DNA of 64,000 nt from Ambrosia x helenae (GCA_030844895.1 CM061233.1:32360310-32424309); one strand, 5' to 3'. Numbered from the stretch's first letter, positions 32,625-46,232 are shown. Notes: generated from the sequence alone by a model not told the origin. Made by a program: numbers and translations.

Positions 32625-32629
<5 letters not shown>

Positions 32630-32666
<37 letters not shown>

Positions 32667-32667
32667 T
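32630..32667 (+). repeat. TAA trinucleotide microsatellite
   Basis: About twelve TAA units after a short TA run in the H LTR. Confidence 0.9.
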
Positions 32668-32824
32668 GTTGGGTTGTTTTCAAAACAAAAACCACCCCTT
32701 TTCTTTTGGAATTCCTTAGCCCGAACTGATACAAGCCCAAACCCAAGAAATGTATCCCGGCCCACCTGGAAACCTCAGCCACCTGGAAATCCGGCCCAAA
32801 CCCCCCTTCATCAATTTTAAAAAA

Positions 32825-32905
32825 ATGGAGTGCCTGTGCTGGGTATCGAACCGGACCACCCTCCACACACACACACGTAATCACCACTTGAGCCATGCCC
32901 TTTAG
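32825..32905 (-). mobile_element. tRNA-derived SINE-like fragment (minus)
   Basis: On the minus strand, TGGCTCAAGTGGT (box A, 32895-32883) is followed about 30 bp later by GGTTCGATACC (box B, 32852-32842). Order and spacing match a pol III internal promoter of a tRNA-derived SINE. No anticodon-arm tRNA fold is evident, so it is not called as a tRNA gene. Confidence 0.55.
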
Positions 32906-33509
32906 TTGGTTTAAAACCCACTATTATATAAAAAGCCACCCCTTTCTCTGTCTTTCTCCTTCGGACGAGCAGCTCGCAGCAACAAGGAAGAACCATCTTT
33001 GACCAAATCTAATTAACATCATAACGCGTGATTGATCCTGAAATGGAATGTTTTCGTAGTCACCGGCCTGTCACGAGCCTATACGCTTATTATTATCGTC
33101 AATTCGCACTAATCATGCCTAAATTAACCAAAACCCATTTAATACAAGGTCAACCTTACCAATTGATCAACCTGGACATCCACACTATAAATTGATGTTC
33201 TGCGAGCCTTCACAACTCGCCATTAACCCTCTCTCTATCTCCAATTTTCTTTATTATACACTGATTTGATCTTCGCGAATTCAATTTTGACTTGTGGTCT
33301 TGATTACCGAGCAATCGAGATCAAAACAACCTTGTAAGATTAATTATTTTTGTGGTTTATGTTCATCGGCATCCACACATCAATAGCCCTATGATTAATT
33401 AGGCTATGATGTGTGATCAATGTATTGCAGAATCTAGGGTTCGAAGGTTTGAATTGGGGATAAAATGAATCAGCGTATTGTATATATTTAATTTAAAACA
33501 AAGATTAAT

Positions 33510-33605
33510 CACAACCACAGGCCTAGGCCAAGTGGTTGTGACTGATGGTATTAACCCCACCCACCCGGGTTCGAGTCCGGCTATGGCTCCCATTTTTGCA
33601 CCATT
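33510..33605 (+). mobile_element. tRNA-derived SINE-like fragment (plus)
   Basis: AGGCCAAGTGG (box A, 33525-33535) and GGTTCGAGTCC (box B, 33568-33578), spacing about 33 bp. Similar in kind to the minus-strand fragment 600 bp upstream but different in sequence. Confidence 0.55.
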
Positions 33606-33628
33606 TTCATCTTTTTAAACAACCAAAT

Positions 33629-33652
33629 TATATATATATATATATATATATC
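33629..33652. repeat. TA dinucleotide run
   Basis: About twelve TA units following the SINE-like fragment, possibly its 3' tail or simple slippage. Confidence 0.8.
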
Positions 33653-35068
33653 ATTTAATCTTGTAAATTCATTTTTAATTATTAAAACCTTTTTATAAAT
33701 TCTAAAAAAATTATTTTTAACAAATCTGATGTAAAAGTTTTATCTACAATTTTAGTTTTCTGAAATTCATTTATTTAATATTTATAATAATTAAATCAAT
33801 TTTATGCTATTATATTTACAAAAATCCATTAAAATATCAAAACAATTTTATAAATTTCTACAAAAATTATCCTAAGTTTGTACAATGTTAAACTTTACTG
33901 AAATGATTTTTAATTTTGAAAAATCATTTATTTTATATTTTTAATCAATTTTTGTTAGTTTTAATCATAATTAAATCATAATAAATTCAATTTTCATTAT
34001 TTTTGCACCAAAATTTTATACAAATTATTTCTGAATATTTAGAACAGAAATATAATTTTTAAAATGATAATTCTTTAATTTTAGTATTTTTAAGATATTA
34101 AAGTTAAAGTTTGACAATTTGTAATAAATAGATTTAATAATCTATTTTAAAGAAAATAATTTTATAAAAATTATTTTATACTTTAAACACATTATTGTGA
34201 CCATCCTAAATTTAGATTTCATAAAAAAGATTTTTAGTCATTAATTTACTAAATTTCTCTCAATTGTCGAATATTTTTAGTATTAATCAAACGAGCATTT
34301 ATCCCCAATCCGAAGCCCTAGAAATTTATACATTTGTAGACTAGATAGACTTATTTATCACATTATTATAGGGTGATATTTGGCATTGTTTGGGCAACCC
34401 CATTATTCAATCTTTTCAAGAAGTATAACATTTGCTAAGGTGAGTTTACATAGCCCATTTTCTCTATTTTCACTATTTTTGGGGTGAAACATGTTTAAAC
34501 ATTCATTTACTCATATTTACTTGTGATTCAATTACATCATCATTCTATCATTTGACTGTAACAAAAAGACACAGTACAATCATTAACAATGATCAAGCCG
34601 CCTATTTAGATTATAGCGCTATAGGTCTGACAAACCCATCCCCCGCATAAATTCAGGGATGATCGATAACAGTAACAACATTAAACTAACTTGCGAGTTA
34701 GTCATCAGTCGACACAAGGTTTGGTTGTACAAAGACGCATTGTTACATGTCGGTATCATACTCTATCATCATACAACTTTGAATGTTGTACAAACTATTG
34801 TTATCAATTATTTTCAAAAACCTATGTACTCTCACCAACTTTTGTTGACCAAAATATTTTCAAACTTAACATGTTTCAGGTTCTACTTGCTTGAAGAATT
34901 GCTTGAAGATATGTGCATAGTTTATTCAATTTGATGTACGGATTCTTGTAGAACAATTGTATGTAATTTATTTAAATCAATTAATGAAATTTATTATTAC
35001 CATGAGCTACTGAACGATCATCACTACGTGACATCCCGATGTTTCCGCCATCGGTTGGGGGTGTTACA

Positions 35069-36269
35069 TTTTGTTCCCTTGATCTTCTTCTCTTTGACTA
35101 GCAGACGCACCAGCCTCACTGGCCTTGGGCATGGTCATCTCTACTGTCTCAGCATCAGAATTCCATTGTTCTTCCTCTATTGTCTCTTCTGAATCAATGG
35201 AAGCTTCATCAACAATGTGTAAACCCTTTTTCGCCATCCTCTTATTTCTTCCTTGAGAACTTTTCTTCTTCTCTGGTTCAGAAACCTCAATCCTTATCTC
35301 TGGTTTCTTTGTCTTACCACTCTTCGCGCCTACATTCACAACTTGTCTCTTGCGCTTAGCGTCAGGATCAACATGATGTAAAGGATTATCAGCATCAGAA
35401 TCACTGTTAACATTCCTTACAAGCCCCTCACCCGGATCTTTATAATCCACCCTAGCTAGATGTCCAAAACAAACGTCTAACAGGAGGACGTTCTTCAACA
35501 GACAAACCTTTATAAGCTTTCATTCTAGCTAGTGTGTTCAATGACATGTGTTCCTGAACAACAATGTGTTTAGCATCTCTCTTCAGCTCTTTATACTTGT
35601 GATCGAATATCATTTGAAGAAAACGAGGATATAATAGAAACTTCAGGTTCCTCGTTCCATTCACGGGTTCCAGTAAGTGAGACATCAGCATGCCAGAGAC
35701 ATTGAACGGTTTGTTCAATACTAAAGCAACCATCATCGAACTGATGCTCTTCTCATCAAATCATAACCACCTGCTGCAGATCCGAAGACGTGGATCAAAA
35801 CATGTGCCAGATATTTGAACTGTGGGCACAGTTTTCCTTTATGCAACGAACCATCAGTGATAGGTCCGTTGTACTTCATCCTGAGAAAGCACTTTCTTTG
35901 ATCCATGAATGTAAACTCCTTTGGATCTTTCGGATCATCATCCAGATTTAGTGCTTCTCTTAAATCCTCTTCGCACACAATCACTCGTTGTCCCTGAATT
36001 TTGCTCGTCAAGCAAGATTCGCACTTCCAGAAATCTAGTTTAGCATTAGACCAGAATTCCTGTATCATATCTCGGTAGATCACTGTCGGCGTAGCAATGG
36101 CATCTATTACTCTGCTTCGTTTCAAAAACTCAATGATGCCGACAAATTCTGTGTGCTTCTTCACATCGCCAAGATATGTGCAACAGTTGTGCGCATTCTC
36201 AAAATCAAGCTGCTTAGCAGGCTGTGATGAGGATCCTGCTTGTTCTGTTGTCTTTTGCTGTTCAGACAT
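35069..36269 (-). pseudogene. Element C ORF3, N-terminal third, truncated by H
   Basis: Start ATG at 36269 (MSEQQKTTEQ), eight bases after the predicted acceptor. The conserved domain is clear: NCCTYLGDVKKHTEF, then IQEFWSNAKLDFW, GSLHKGKLCPQFKYLAHVLIHVFG, LNKPFNVSGM, LLYPRFLQMIF, then the KRKRQVVN basic cluster. It is diverged from B and D and forms a second ORF3 subgroup with fragment G. Frame breaks occur near 35735-35750 and 35465-35480. The reading ends abruptly where the H LTR begins. Unknown function; no envelope features. Confidence 0.82.
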
Positions 36270-36277
36270 TGTTAGAT

Positions 36278-36855
36278 CTGCAAAACAAACAAAAACACAA
36301 GTTAGAAATCGACAAAATATCAAAATTGAAAAATTTTGGTCAAAAACTTCCTCCTTCGCGCCCAAACGGGGGTAAGAAGGTGTCTTTGTAAAGGTACGAA
36401 TGAGAATAAATGATACGAATGTGTTAATTTTGATAAAAAAGTTTCATTCGCCCATCTTATTCTCTTTTCGCCCAATTCATGTTCTTCCTTTGCCCATTCG
36501 AACTGGTCGAAGGAAGCAGTTCATAATTTTGAAAAATCAATTTTGAATTCTAGTCATTCTGAACATGTCCATTTGATTGTATTAAGGCCTAATAGTGCCG
36601 ATAATCATTTCTAAACCAACAGTTTTAACAATTATTGATTGTGTTTGTGTTTTCACCCAAAAACTAGGGTTTTAAAACAACGATTGAACAATCAGAACTG
36701 TTTTAAACTCTGATTTTGATTATTTCTCCCCCTAAAATACACACACAATCAACCCTACACATCAATTGCGATTAATATGTTGATAGAAACTGTTTTAAAC
36801 ACTTAGGGCTTGTAAAGTAAAACAGAGATTAAGAGCCTGAATCCATGTTAATAAC
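36278..36855 (-). other. Putative ORF3 5'-UTR intron, element C
   Basis: Minus-strand ACAG|GTTATT at 36855 and acceptor TTTGTTTTGCAG ending at 36278, length 578. A polypurine tract TTTTAGGGGGAG lies at 36737-36726, 118 bases after the donor, as in B and D. A motif array fills about 36500-36350. Confidence 0.5.
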
Positions 36856-36990
36856 CTGTAAAATAGATAGCAAAAGGATCAGTGTGAATGTACGAACAAA
36901 GTGAAATGGTGTAAAATGAACGAGCAACAAGTGATGTTACAAGTAAAAAATCTGGAAAAAATATGAATGAGGTTCGAATGAGAAGAGGGG

Positions 36991-37000
36991 TATATATAGG
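36991..37000 (-). promoter_or_regulatory. Putative ORF3 promoter TATA box, element C
   Basis: Minus-strand CCTATATATA following a TTCG/CGAA motif array at 37190-37010 and 145 bp before the conserved donor. The GGCCTATA context resembles the A and C LTR TATA region. Confidence 0.5.
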
Positions 37001-38580
37001 CCTGTCCCTTCGCCCGTTTTCGTCATACGAAGGAGAAGCTTTTGTCTCTTTCGACCCTAGTAAAAGGGTACGAATGAGCCAAAAGGGTTCGAAAGAGATA
37101 ATTGTCTAGAACACTCTCCTTCGCCCAACCAAAACATACGAATGAACAAGTGAAATCCCACATTCGACCAAACGAATGGGCGAATGAGAATTGGGATTTT
37201 TGAAAATTTTCCAAATCTCAAAAACGAGTCCCGGTTCAATTATTTTCCAACTTTTAAGTATCCAACCTTCGTATTTTCACATTTTAAAAGTTACAAAGCT
37301 CAAATGGTGTATCAAGGTTTAGAAAATCGACATCAACCACCATCAGTTATCAAAAATAAGATGAAAAAGAAAAATCTTTTTGGATTTTCTAAAGTTTTAT
37401 GCTAAAACACACCTAAAATCTTTTTGAGTTTTGTAATTTTTGACGAAAAAATAAAATGCAGAAATGTAAATGAAAAACTGTAAATATTTTTGTGATTTCC
37501 GGTAAAGAGATCATATCAGGTTTGAGAAATCTGATCACACCGTTGATCTTTTTGAAATTATTATCATTAAAGACAATGTGTGATCTGGAAACTGCTGATA
37601 TTGTGATCCACATAAACTCACATGCAGACTTTTGTGCAGTGCTTTATACTGATACTGATATTTATAGTATAAACGCAATTGTCTGTGGTTCCCACACACA
37701 CGACATACTCCCGTATCAAGAAGTAAATGCACAAAGACTCATTGTAAAGCGTGATTATGCTTTCGTCGTCTGTAATTGTACAAGATATAATGCATAGAGG
37801 TATACAGGTCAGCAAATTAATGCAGCAAAGTAACATATGCACTATACCAGGTTGAGGACTGATATTAATCATGATTTGCATCAATGATCAATACGATGTA
37901 ATAGATAATCTTTGATTATCATATAACATGGAAAGTTCCTCAATTCGGTAACTTTAGGATTTGGCATATAGCTCTTTTATAAAGACACCCTGTCTGATCT
38001 AGGTCCGTAATGACTTACAGCAGAAGATCAGAGAGGCTATCCCCAGACAACTAATAACATAACGACCCTAAACCTCCGAGTTTTGTACAAATACCCTATC
38101 AAACGAAATTCGGTACTAAGACCATATGCCCATGAGGAGTTCATCCACACAACAAATCGTTTGATATGTATGTATCAGGCACGCAGTGATAGGTCTACGA
38201 AGCCTATCAGCACATCGCACAGACTCAGACACACGCCCTATATAGCATTACATTATTTAGAATGTGTCAGATCCCCACTGATGTACTATCATTTCCCTTT
38301 ATACTCCAGGAAATAATTTTAGAATTTTCTGATTTTTATAGATTTTCGAATTTACTGTTCCCAAGGATAAGCTGGAGCATTTCAAATATGTGACTGCCCA
38401 GATATCGTTTGTTCACAGAAATCTGACGGCATTAATCTAAGGGAAGAAGATATGGCAGTCAGCAAAGAAATTTTTCAATTTTTATGGTTTTTGAAATTTT
38501 TCAATGTTTTTGGATTTTCGAAATTTTTCTGAAAAACAGTAAAAATTTTAAACTAAAAAAATGATAGACTGAGGTGGTGA
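37001..38580 (-). other. Element C pol-ORF3 spacer
   Basis: No gene supported. The part at about 37530-38100 is nearly identical to element B 24700-25250, although B coding regions are D-like. The block at 38095-38145 is conserved in all four copies. The motif array precedes the ORF3 TATA box. Confidence 0.65.
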
Positions 38581-41500
38581 TCAGTCCTGTTTTTCTTTAA
38601 TACCATTAGCTTTCAAAAGATAATCAAATCTGGATTTGTCAAAAGCTTTGGTAAAAAGATCTGCGCGTTGGTAATCAGTGTGGATTTTGACCATATCGAT
38701 CAACTCTTTAGCATAACAATCACGGATAAAATGATATTTAATCCGGATATGTTTAGCCTTTGAGTGATTTACTAAGTCTTTTGTTAATGCGATTGCGGCC
38801 TCATTATCATAGTAAATAGGGGTTTTAAGAAATTGCAAACCGTAATCCACCATCTGCTGTTGGATCCAAAGAACCTGTGAGCAGCAGCTCGATGCTGAAA
38901 CGTATTCTGCTTCACATGTGGATAGTGCAACTGCGGTTTGTTTCTTGCATTGCCAGGTCGCGAGCCTGTTCCCCATAAACTGACATCCAGCCGTTGTGGA
39001 TTTGCTGTCTTTGTCACAGCCGCCCCAATCTGCATCACTAAAAGCGATTAGGTCAAAATTATCATCATGAGGGTACCAAAGTCCTTTTGATGGACAACCC
39101 TTCAGATATCTAAGGATACGCTTGACAGCTGCAAGATGACTCTGTTTCGGCTTCGATTGATAGCGCGCACAAAGACATGTCGCAAACATTATATCAGGTC
39201 TTGACGCTGTGAGATACATCAGAGATCCGACGATTGCTCTGTATGTAAATGGATCAGTCAGCTCCCCCTTAAGGTCAACTCCAATCCCGTGATTGGGCTG
39301 TATCGGGGTATCCATCGGTTTCGAATCATCCATCTGGAATCGGCTCAAGACTTCAGAAACGTATTTCGTCTGGTGAATAAAGATCCCCGTTGGTCTTTGC
39401 TCCACCTGCAAACCGAGGAAAAACTGCATTTCTCCCATAGCGCTCATTTCGAACTTTTCCTGCATAACTTGTTCAAATTCCCTGCACAGAAGTTCGTTAG
39501 TTGACCCGAAAATAATATCATCAACATAAAGTTGTACTAGAAGCAAATCATCTCCTGCTCGTTTCGTGAACAGTGTGCAGTCTACCAGTCCGCGTTTGAA
39601 TCCTTTCGAGAGAAGATACGTGCTTAGCTCCTCATACCATTGTCTCGGAGCCTGGTGCAACTCGTAGAGAGCTTTGTTTAACACATAAACCTTATCCCGG
39701 TGAATAGGGTCCTCAAAGCCTGGCGGTTGACCTACGTAAACTTCCTCTTTGACCACACCGTAAAGAAATGCGCTCTTTACATCCATCTGCTACACCTTAA
39801 ATTTCTTCCATGATGCAAACGCGAGGAACATTCTGATAGCTTCCAAGCGTGCAACCGGTGCATAGATTTCATTGTAGTCGATTCCTTCAACCTGATGAAA
39901 ACCTTGAACAACCAAACGAGCTTTGTTTCGCACTATGACTCCTCTGTCATCCTTCTTGCATTTAAACACCCATTTGGTACCAATTTTCTTTCTTCCAGGG
40001 GGTAAATCTGTCAGGGTCCATACACCAAGTTTCTGGAATTGTAGTAACTCCTCCTGCATTGCTTCCACCCAGGCGTCATCCAAAAGAGCATCCTTGTATG
40101 TTCGCGGCTCGACCTGCGAAACATAACAAGCAAATGACCAGTCATTTTGAAAACCAGATTTCTGAATTTTGGCATATAAAGCAAGATTGCCAATGTTTTC
40201 TGGTGCTTGAGCATTTCTCAGCTGCCCTCTTATCATCACACTGCTTCCAGGATCACCAATAACTTGTTCAAACGGGTGTATCCGATGTATCCGAGATTCC
40301 GGATAATCAGGTACTTGTACTCCCGTCTGAGTTGTCAAATTCTCTATAGAAACCAGATCATTACCCACATTCGATGTTGAAGCATCAGTATTAGATGGGT
40401 TCACTGGTGTTGTCACTGTAGCGTTGTCCAGAATAGCTTCCCTTGTTGCATCATCGTCTTCATATTCTGATTCGGATGAATTAAGCGATGTAGAAGCCTC
40501 TTGGAACACTTCTTCTTCCAATACAGGAGCAGTGGTATCATTAGAACCTGTTTGTGGGTTTACCGTGATCGGACGCACTAACGGTGAAGTTACGGCGTTT
40601 TCGACCTTGTAGTATAAGCGAAGTACAGCTTCTTCAACCATGCTATCTAGATTGAATGATTCAAAGAAATATTTGTAACCAAACATCCAATCTGGTCCTC
40701 CACCCTGTACATTTTGTGTATATCTTTGAACTTCGACATTAGTCCACTCCTCGACTTTTCTAGTTCTTTTGTTGAATACCCGTTTAAATGGGGTTGCATA
40801 TCCAACAAAATAACCTTCTTCAGCCTTTGGTGCAAACTTTTCCGAAGGATTCAGCATTGTACATGGGGCACCAAATGGTTCTAGATACTCCAGATTCGGC
40901 TTCCGTCGGTTCAACAGCTCATAAGAAGTCTTGCCAAACTTCTTCACTGTCAAAACACGGTTAAGAGTATAACATGCTGCGTAAATAGCTTCGTTCCAGA
41001 ACATGACTGGAAGATTTGAATCCGCAAGCATAGTTCTCGCCGTCTCTATAAGAGTCCTGTTCTTTCTCTCTGCGACACCGTTCTGCTGGGGTGTATACGG
41101 AGCGCTATATTCATGATGAATTCCTTTGTTTGCACAAAGATCCCCCATCTGAGCATTTTTAAACTCCGTCCCATTGTCACTCCGGATTCTTTTGATCTTC
41201 AGACCATATATATTCTCCAGACGTGTAAACAGAACCTTCAAGTTATCAAAAGTGTCGCTTTTCTGATGCAAACACATTACCCATGAAAATCTTGAATAAT
41301 CATCAGTCACCACAAGACAGTATAACTCCCGGCATGACTTTTACGTCTGACTGGACCGAATAAATCCATATGCAAACGTTCAAGTGGCAGCTCAACAGAA
41401 TTAACTTTCTTTGGTCTATGGGATTGTTTGTGCTGCTTTCCCTTCTTACAACTGATACACTTGTCATTCAGATGGAAGTGTTTGACATTAACTCCCGTGA

Positions 41501-42008
41501 CAAGTTCATTCTTCACAAGCTGATTCATCTTTCGCAAATGAATGTGTCCCATTCTCCTGTGCCACATAATGGATTCTTTTTCTGTAGCCTTGGAGAGGAA
41601 ACACGTGACTTGGCCACGGGTGGTCATTGCTTTGGACATGTCGAGAATATACAAGTTGTTAACTCTTGGTGCCTTCAGCATCACCCACTCTTTCGGTAGC
41701 TCAAACCCAGGTTTCAAGATGTAACAGGATTTGTCATCAAAATACACAGAAAATTGTTTATCACAAATTTGACTAACACTGAGCAAATTATAGTCTATTT
41801 GTTTCACATAAGAAATCCGCTCAAATGTTACGACCCCATTGCTTACACTACCCTCTATAGTAATGTAGCCTCCCTTATTACCAGCAAATGCCACATAACC
41901 TCCGTTAATGTTTTTGATGTCAAAGAGTAGCGTGAGGTCCCCTGTCATGTGACCAGAAGCTCCACTGTCAACAATCCATAGGCTGCTAACAGGGCCAGCT
42001 GGAGCTCC
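38581..42008 (-). pseudogene. pol: Element C pol, one frameshift and one stop
   Basis: Full-length Ty1/copia polyprotein in the usual order: protease DSGASGHMTGD, pre-integrase HRRMGHIH with CISCKKGK, integrase RSDNGTEF and a QQNGVAERKNR block, RVT_2 with YVDDIIFG, RNase H with SDADWGG, C-terminus KEKQD. A one-base deletion near 41329 breaks integrase, and TAG at 39792-39790 replaces Tyr of the RT start region (VYQMDVKSAF in the others). In RNase H the usual CDNEAA reads YDNEAA. Coding begins right after the TGTGCAG acceptor, with no conserved ATG. Confidence 0.92.
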
Positions 42009-43910
42009 CTGCACATTTAAAGTAGATCAATTAGTTCTTTCGGGGGACCCAAGCCTGTTTGGTCTTGGGTCTTTGAACAGGTTGTTTCAAAGAGTCTTTT
42101 GAATCACAAACATCTTGGGTTACTTCAACCCCTTTCTTCTCACTAACAACTTTCTTTTTCTCATTCTTCTCGCTCTGTGAAGTAGAGGCTCCTTCAGATT
42201 CCTTAGATGACCAAGATTGCTCAGATCTTTTCAAGATCCGAATCTGAGATTTTGAAGTCTCAGTCGGTTTCTTTACTTCTTCTTTAAAAGCAACCTTCTT
42301 GGTTACCTTCTCTGATTTAACAGAGACAGGTCCAACTGCTTGTTTACCATTAGGTTTAGGAGCTACCTTTTTGTTATCAGCAGTTGAGTTCATCATAGGT
42401 TTCTTACCAGATTTATCAGTGGTCATCCGGTTGCGCTTATCATATGTCATCGGACGATTTTCCCCCTTGTTATAAAAATTGTTTTGATTATGATAAAATT
42501 CTTGTTGGGGAAAATGCCGTCTCTGTTGATAGCCATAGTTGTCAACCGGATACTCATGATATTGCCTCATCTCCACCTCGTGCCTTTTGTGTCGTACGTA
42601 CGGGCAGGCGGCAAGTAAATGTCCCCGTTCCCCGCATTTATAACACGCACGGTATTCCTCATAGTTTTCCTTGATCAGCGACTTGGAAAAACTAGCAATG
42701 GGATATCGATCGACCATGCATTGTTTCCTTAAACTCTCAGGAGCTGGGTCCTTCGAGTAAGTCGGTTCAATAAAACTATTTTCTTTATGAACAGGCAAAA
42801 CAAACTGTGTGACATTGACCTTAGCCTCTTTATCCGAATAAATTTTGTCTAAAATCTCTTGAGGAATGTCGTTGGTCCTTTCAAATTTCGGGAACCAAAT
42901 CGTACTTTCCTGCCAGATCTTTTCGATTTTTGAAGAATTGACAAACTTAATCGGAAACTCATCATCGGATAAAATCTTATCGGAGCCTTGCATCCGATAG
43001 AAGATTTTGACAGGTTTATCACACGATTCATTGCTCACATCATTGGATTTTTCAGATTTAAGCTCATTTTTCTTATCAACCGGTTTTACCACATTTTTCT
43101 CAGTTTTAATTTCAACTTTCTTTTCAACCGGTTTTCTCAAGTTTTTCTCAACCTTCTTTACATCTTTCTTTTCAAAACTCTTACCAACAAACTTTTCATT
43201 TTTCTTAACTTCATTTTTACGATGAGCATTTGCCATTGGATGAATGATCTGAGACGGTGAGACTAGCTCAGTAGTGATTATATGATTTTCATCAGGAATT
43301 TCACTATCACTTTCAACCGTCTCAGATGTTTCATCTTCTTCATCTGAATCATAAGTAGCGACCACACCCTCACTATTTCCCAGTACTGGTCTCACATCAG
43401 AATATGGATCCCCTACACTGGAAGTGTTAGGCTCATTTTCTGGTGTGGGATCAGGATTGATTAAAGTCTCCGGTGGTATTGCATGTAAAGTGTGATTCTC
43501 AAACAATACCGGAGAAGGAACTGACTTATAGTTTGCACTATTTGTCTGGGAGGGTTCTTCAATGATATGATCGACTACGTATGCTATGTGCTTGTAACTT
43601 TCTAATTTCTTGTTAACTTTTTCCGCAAAGCACTTGATGGTTGCCATTTCCAATTTAGTGTTTCCATTTCATTGATGTAATTATTAATGGCAAGTTGTTT
43701 AATAGATAATGTCTTTTTCAGTTCAGACACATCCTTTTTATAACCATCAAGAACTTTGTTGAAATCTTTTAAGTCCTTTTGATAAATCTGACAGTTGAGT
43801 TTTGCACTCTCAAGTTGGACCTTGAGAAGCTTGTTTTCATCAGTCAGTTTTTCAAAATCAGCACATTTATCACATTTAACACACGCTTGAGATTGAGTTT
43901 CAGAACTTAC
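42009..43910 (-). other. Putative gag-pol intron, element C
   Basis: GTAAGT donor at 43910 (phase 0; 778 codons from the 46244 frame start) and TGTGCAG ending at 42009 before GGA GCT. Length 1,902. The only gag frameshift of C (near 43660) falls inside this interval, so the predicted exonic gag part is open. Confidence 0.5.
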
Positions 43911-46232
43911 CGGCTTAGGAGGTTCTGTCATGGCCATTAAAGCAAAGTGAGCTTCCTTTCCTGCGAAGAATTTGGAGTAGTCAATCTTGGTGCATGCATC
44001 ATCCACCATACATGACTTGCGGGTCATCGGGAAGTCAGCTTCAGCTAGCAGTTGGTCAATATCATCATCTAGTGAATTCACACTAGTCTCTGAATCAGAT
44101 TCGCTCTCCATATCCGAGTAAGCTGAATCATATTGATCTCCAACATCAGTGACAGAATCAAGAATCATCCCTGATCTCTTGTCTTCACTTTCAGCAATCA
44201 CTTCTTCATTCACTTCTTCAATCTTCAACTCAGATACTTTTTCAATCACAACCTCTTCTTCAATCTCTTCATTCTCATCCAAACTCATCTGCTGTGCCAC
44301 ACAAGCAACATTCCCAGCAGTGATCTCCTCCACCCCCAATTGCATACCAGTCCAGTCAAAACCTTCATCCTTTTGGATTACAAGTGCTTGATTTTGGTTA
44401 TCAGTTTGGTTTTGGTTTTGTGTGTTAGGTGTAGAGATAGGAACTATAGTTCGGTTTGAGTTTTGTTGAGGTTGGTTTTGAGTTGTGGATTGTCTGGTGT
44501 TGGTGTTTTGTTGACGGTTCTGATAAGTGTTTTGTGGTTGAAAGCTTGAGATGTTGGGACTGTTGTAAGACACTTGATTTTGGTTTTGGTTTTGTCTATT
44601 TTGGTATGTTGAATTGAAAGGGTTTCGGTTACCTTGTTGTGCTGGCTGTGTGCACTCTCTTTTAAAATGTCCCTTCTCACCACAGTTAAAGCAAGTAACC
44701 TTTGCTTTGTTGAATCCGTATGTGGTGTTGGGAGAGGTTGAGAGATCAGTCCTGCCAGTCTTCTGAATAAAATCAGTGGCTCTCCTCATTATGCTTGCAA
44801 AAGCCCACTGGATGTCCATCAACTCCATTTCCTCTTTGTCGATTTGAGCATAGTCCTCATTGGTGAGATTATTGTTACCAATTTGACTTGCTACCAAACC
44901 GTTGTAAGAAGCAACCATGGCAGATACAAGAGCAACATGCTGTTGAGCAATTTCAACAGTCACATTGTTAAGGTTTGATGTCTCTAACACAATCGGGTTT
45001 TGACTTGATTGTGCTTGAGTAATCTGCATCTGGTTCACTTGAGGAGGATATTGTTGTTGTTGTTGAGGTTGACTTGATGTATAGCATGCGGCTTGTTGTA
45101 ATGGTGAAAATGGTGGAATAAAGTTTTGTGTTTGATAAGGTTGTTGTGTGTATGATGGTGTGTAGGATGAAGTTTGAGCAAGGTAGTTAATGGGTGCTTT
45201 TGTTGGTTCAACAATGTTAGACACACATGCTATGTGAGGTGCAACAGTAGAAGTGGTGCTTGAAGCAGAAAGAGAGTTAGATGTACCACTCACATATAAA
45301 TCAGGATTCTGTGGAATCTGAGCTCTCTTAGCTTTTCTCTTTTCCTCCATCTCTTTGTTTTCCAGCTTTTGGATGAACTCGTTAATAGTCCAATACTGGT
45401 AAGCATCCTTCTCCTTTAACACTTCGATGTGTTGGTTCCAGTAGGGTGGTAAAGCATCAGCAAATTTATCTACTAATTCCGACATTGGAATGCTGATCTC
45501 ATAGCTCGACAATTCAGTGAGCAAATGGCAGTACCTTGGAACCAACTCTTTTAGGGTCTCATTACCCATGTAACTGAAGTTTTCAAACTCCTTTCGAAGC
45601 TCTTCCATCCTAAGCTTCCTGGTCTTCTCATTTCCATCATGTCGATTTCTCAGCATATCCCATAGTTGTTTGGATGTAGTGCACGATCCAAACTGATGTA
45701 ATAGATCAGTGTTGATCGCTTGGGATAGCTGAGAGAATGCCTTCTTCTCTATTGCAAACCTTTTCTTCTTGTCATCCGCCAAATTCTCCAAAGGGAATGG
45801 TTCTCCAGTATTCTCCAGAATAGGAGTAACGTAACCCTTCACAATCATTTGCCATGCCTCGGCTCCTTCAAGTCCTTGTCCCTCAACGTGGATCTTAAAC
45901 TTCGTCTTCCAAGTATTATACTCCTTCATGTCCATTAGCTTCGGTGGACGATTGCCGCTTCCAGAAGATAGATCATGAATAAGAGTGGATATAGCGTTGG
46001 TCGTCTGTGAATGTACTGCTGCTGTTGCGACTCCCCAATAGTTGTCAATCGGTTGTGGTAATGGTTGAACAACTTGTTGTGGTGCCGAACTAGTCATTGC
46101 CATATAATTGATTGGCTGTGATGGTTGACTAGTCTTCTGAGCTGCAATGGACCACGGATCTTGTGTTGTCTGCTGTTGTGGTGCTTGAGTAGGTCTAGGC
46201 GTTGTTGGGAAGTTCCACGTCTTGTCCTGCAT
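42031..46232 (-). pseudogene. gag: Element C gag, one frameshift
   Basis: Same architecture as A and B gag: copia gag domain, Q-rich linker, CFNCGEKGHFKREC, acidic region, coiled coil, second knuckle CYKCGERGHLLAAC, end AWVPRKN. The shared ATG of MWNFPTT is ACG here (KTWNFPTT); the nearest in-frame ATG is at 46232, giving MQDKTWNF. A one-base loss in a T run near 43660 shifts the frame in the coiled coil. The first 774 codons are open. Confidence 0.9.

Larger units (their letters stand above)
31317..35068 (+). mobile_element. Ty3-type element H: gag remnant plus 3' LTR
   Basis: A degenerate gag, a 470-bp stretch with no pol, a polypurine-like TAGTAGGGGAGAC (32491-32503) and a 2,565-bp 3' LTR. 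H lies inside ORF3 of element C: its right end TGTTACA at 35068 abuts C coding sequence. The 5' LTR is lost in or beyond the gap, so no TSD can be confirmed (right flank TTTTG). It may be a gag-only non-autonomous element or simply a deletion derivative. Confidence 0.8.
32504..35068 (+). repeat. 3' LTR of element H
   Basis: Begins TGTAACAGTT after a purine run and ends GGGTGTTACA, 2,565 bp. TATATAAAAAG near 32924-32934 is a plausible TATA box in plus orientation. Contains a TAA microsatellite (32630-32667), a TA run (33629-33652), two tRNA-like SINE pieces, and a long AT-rich unannotated stretch from about 33620 to 34300. The short frames near 34659-34934 are not conserved anywhere I can check. 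Confidence 0.78.

Noticed and set aside
33510..33605. Functional tRNA gene
   Set aside because: Box A and box B are present but the acceptor and anticodon stems do not pair convincingly; SINE fragment fits better.
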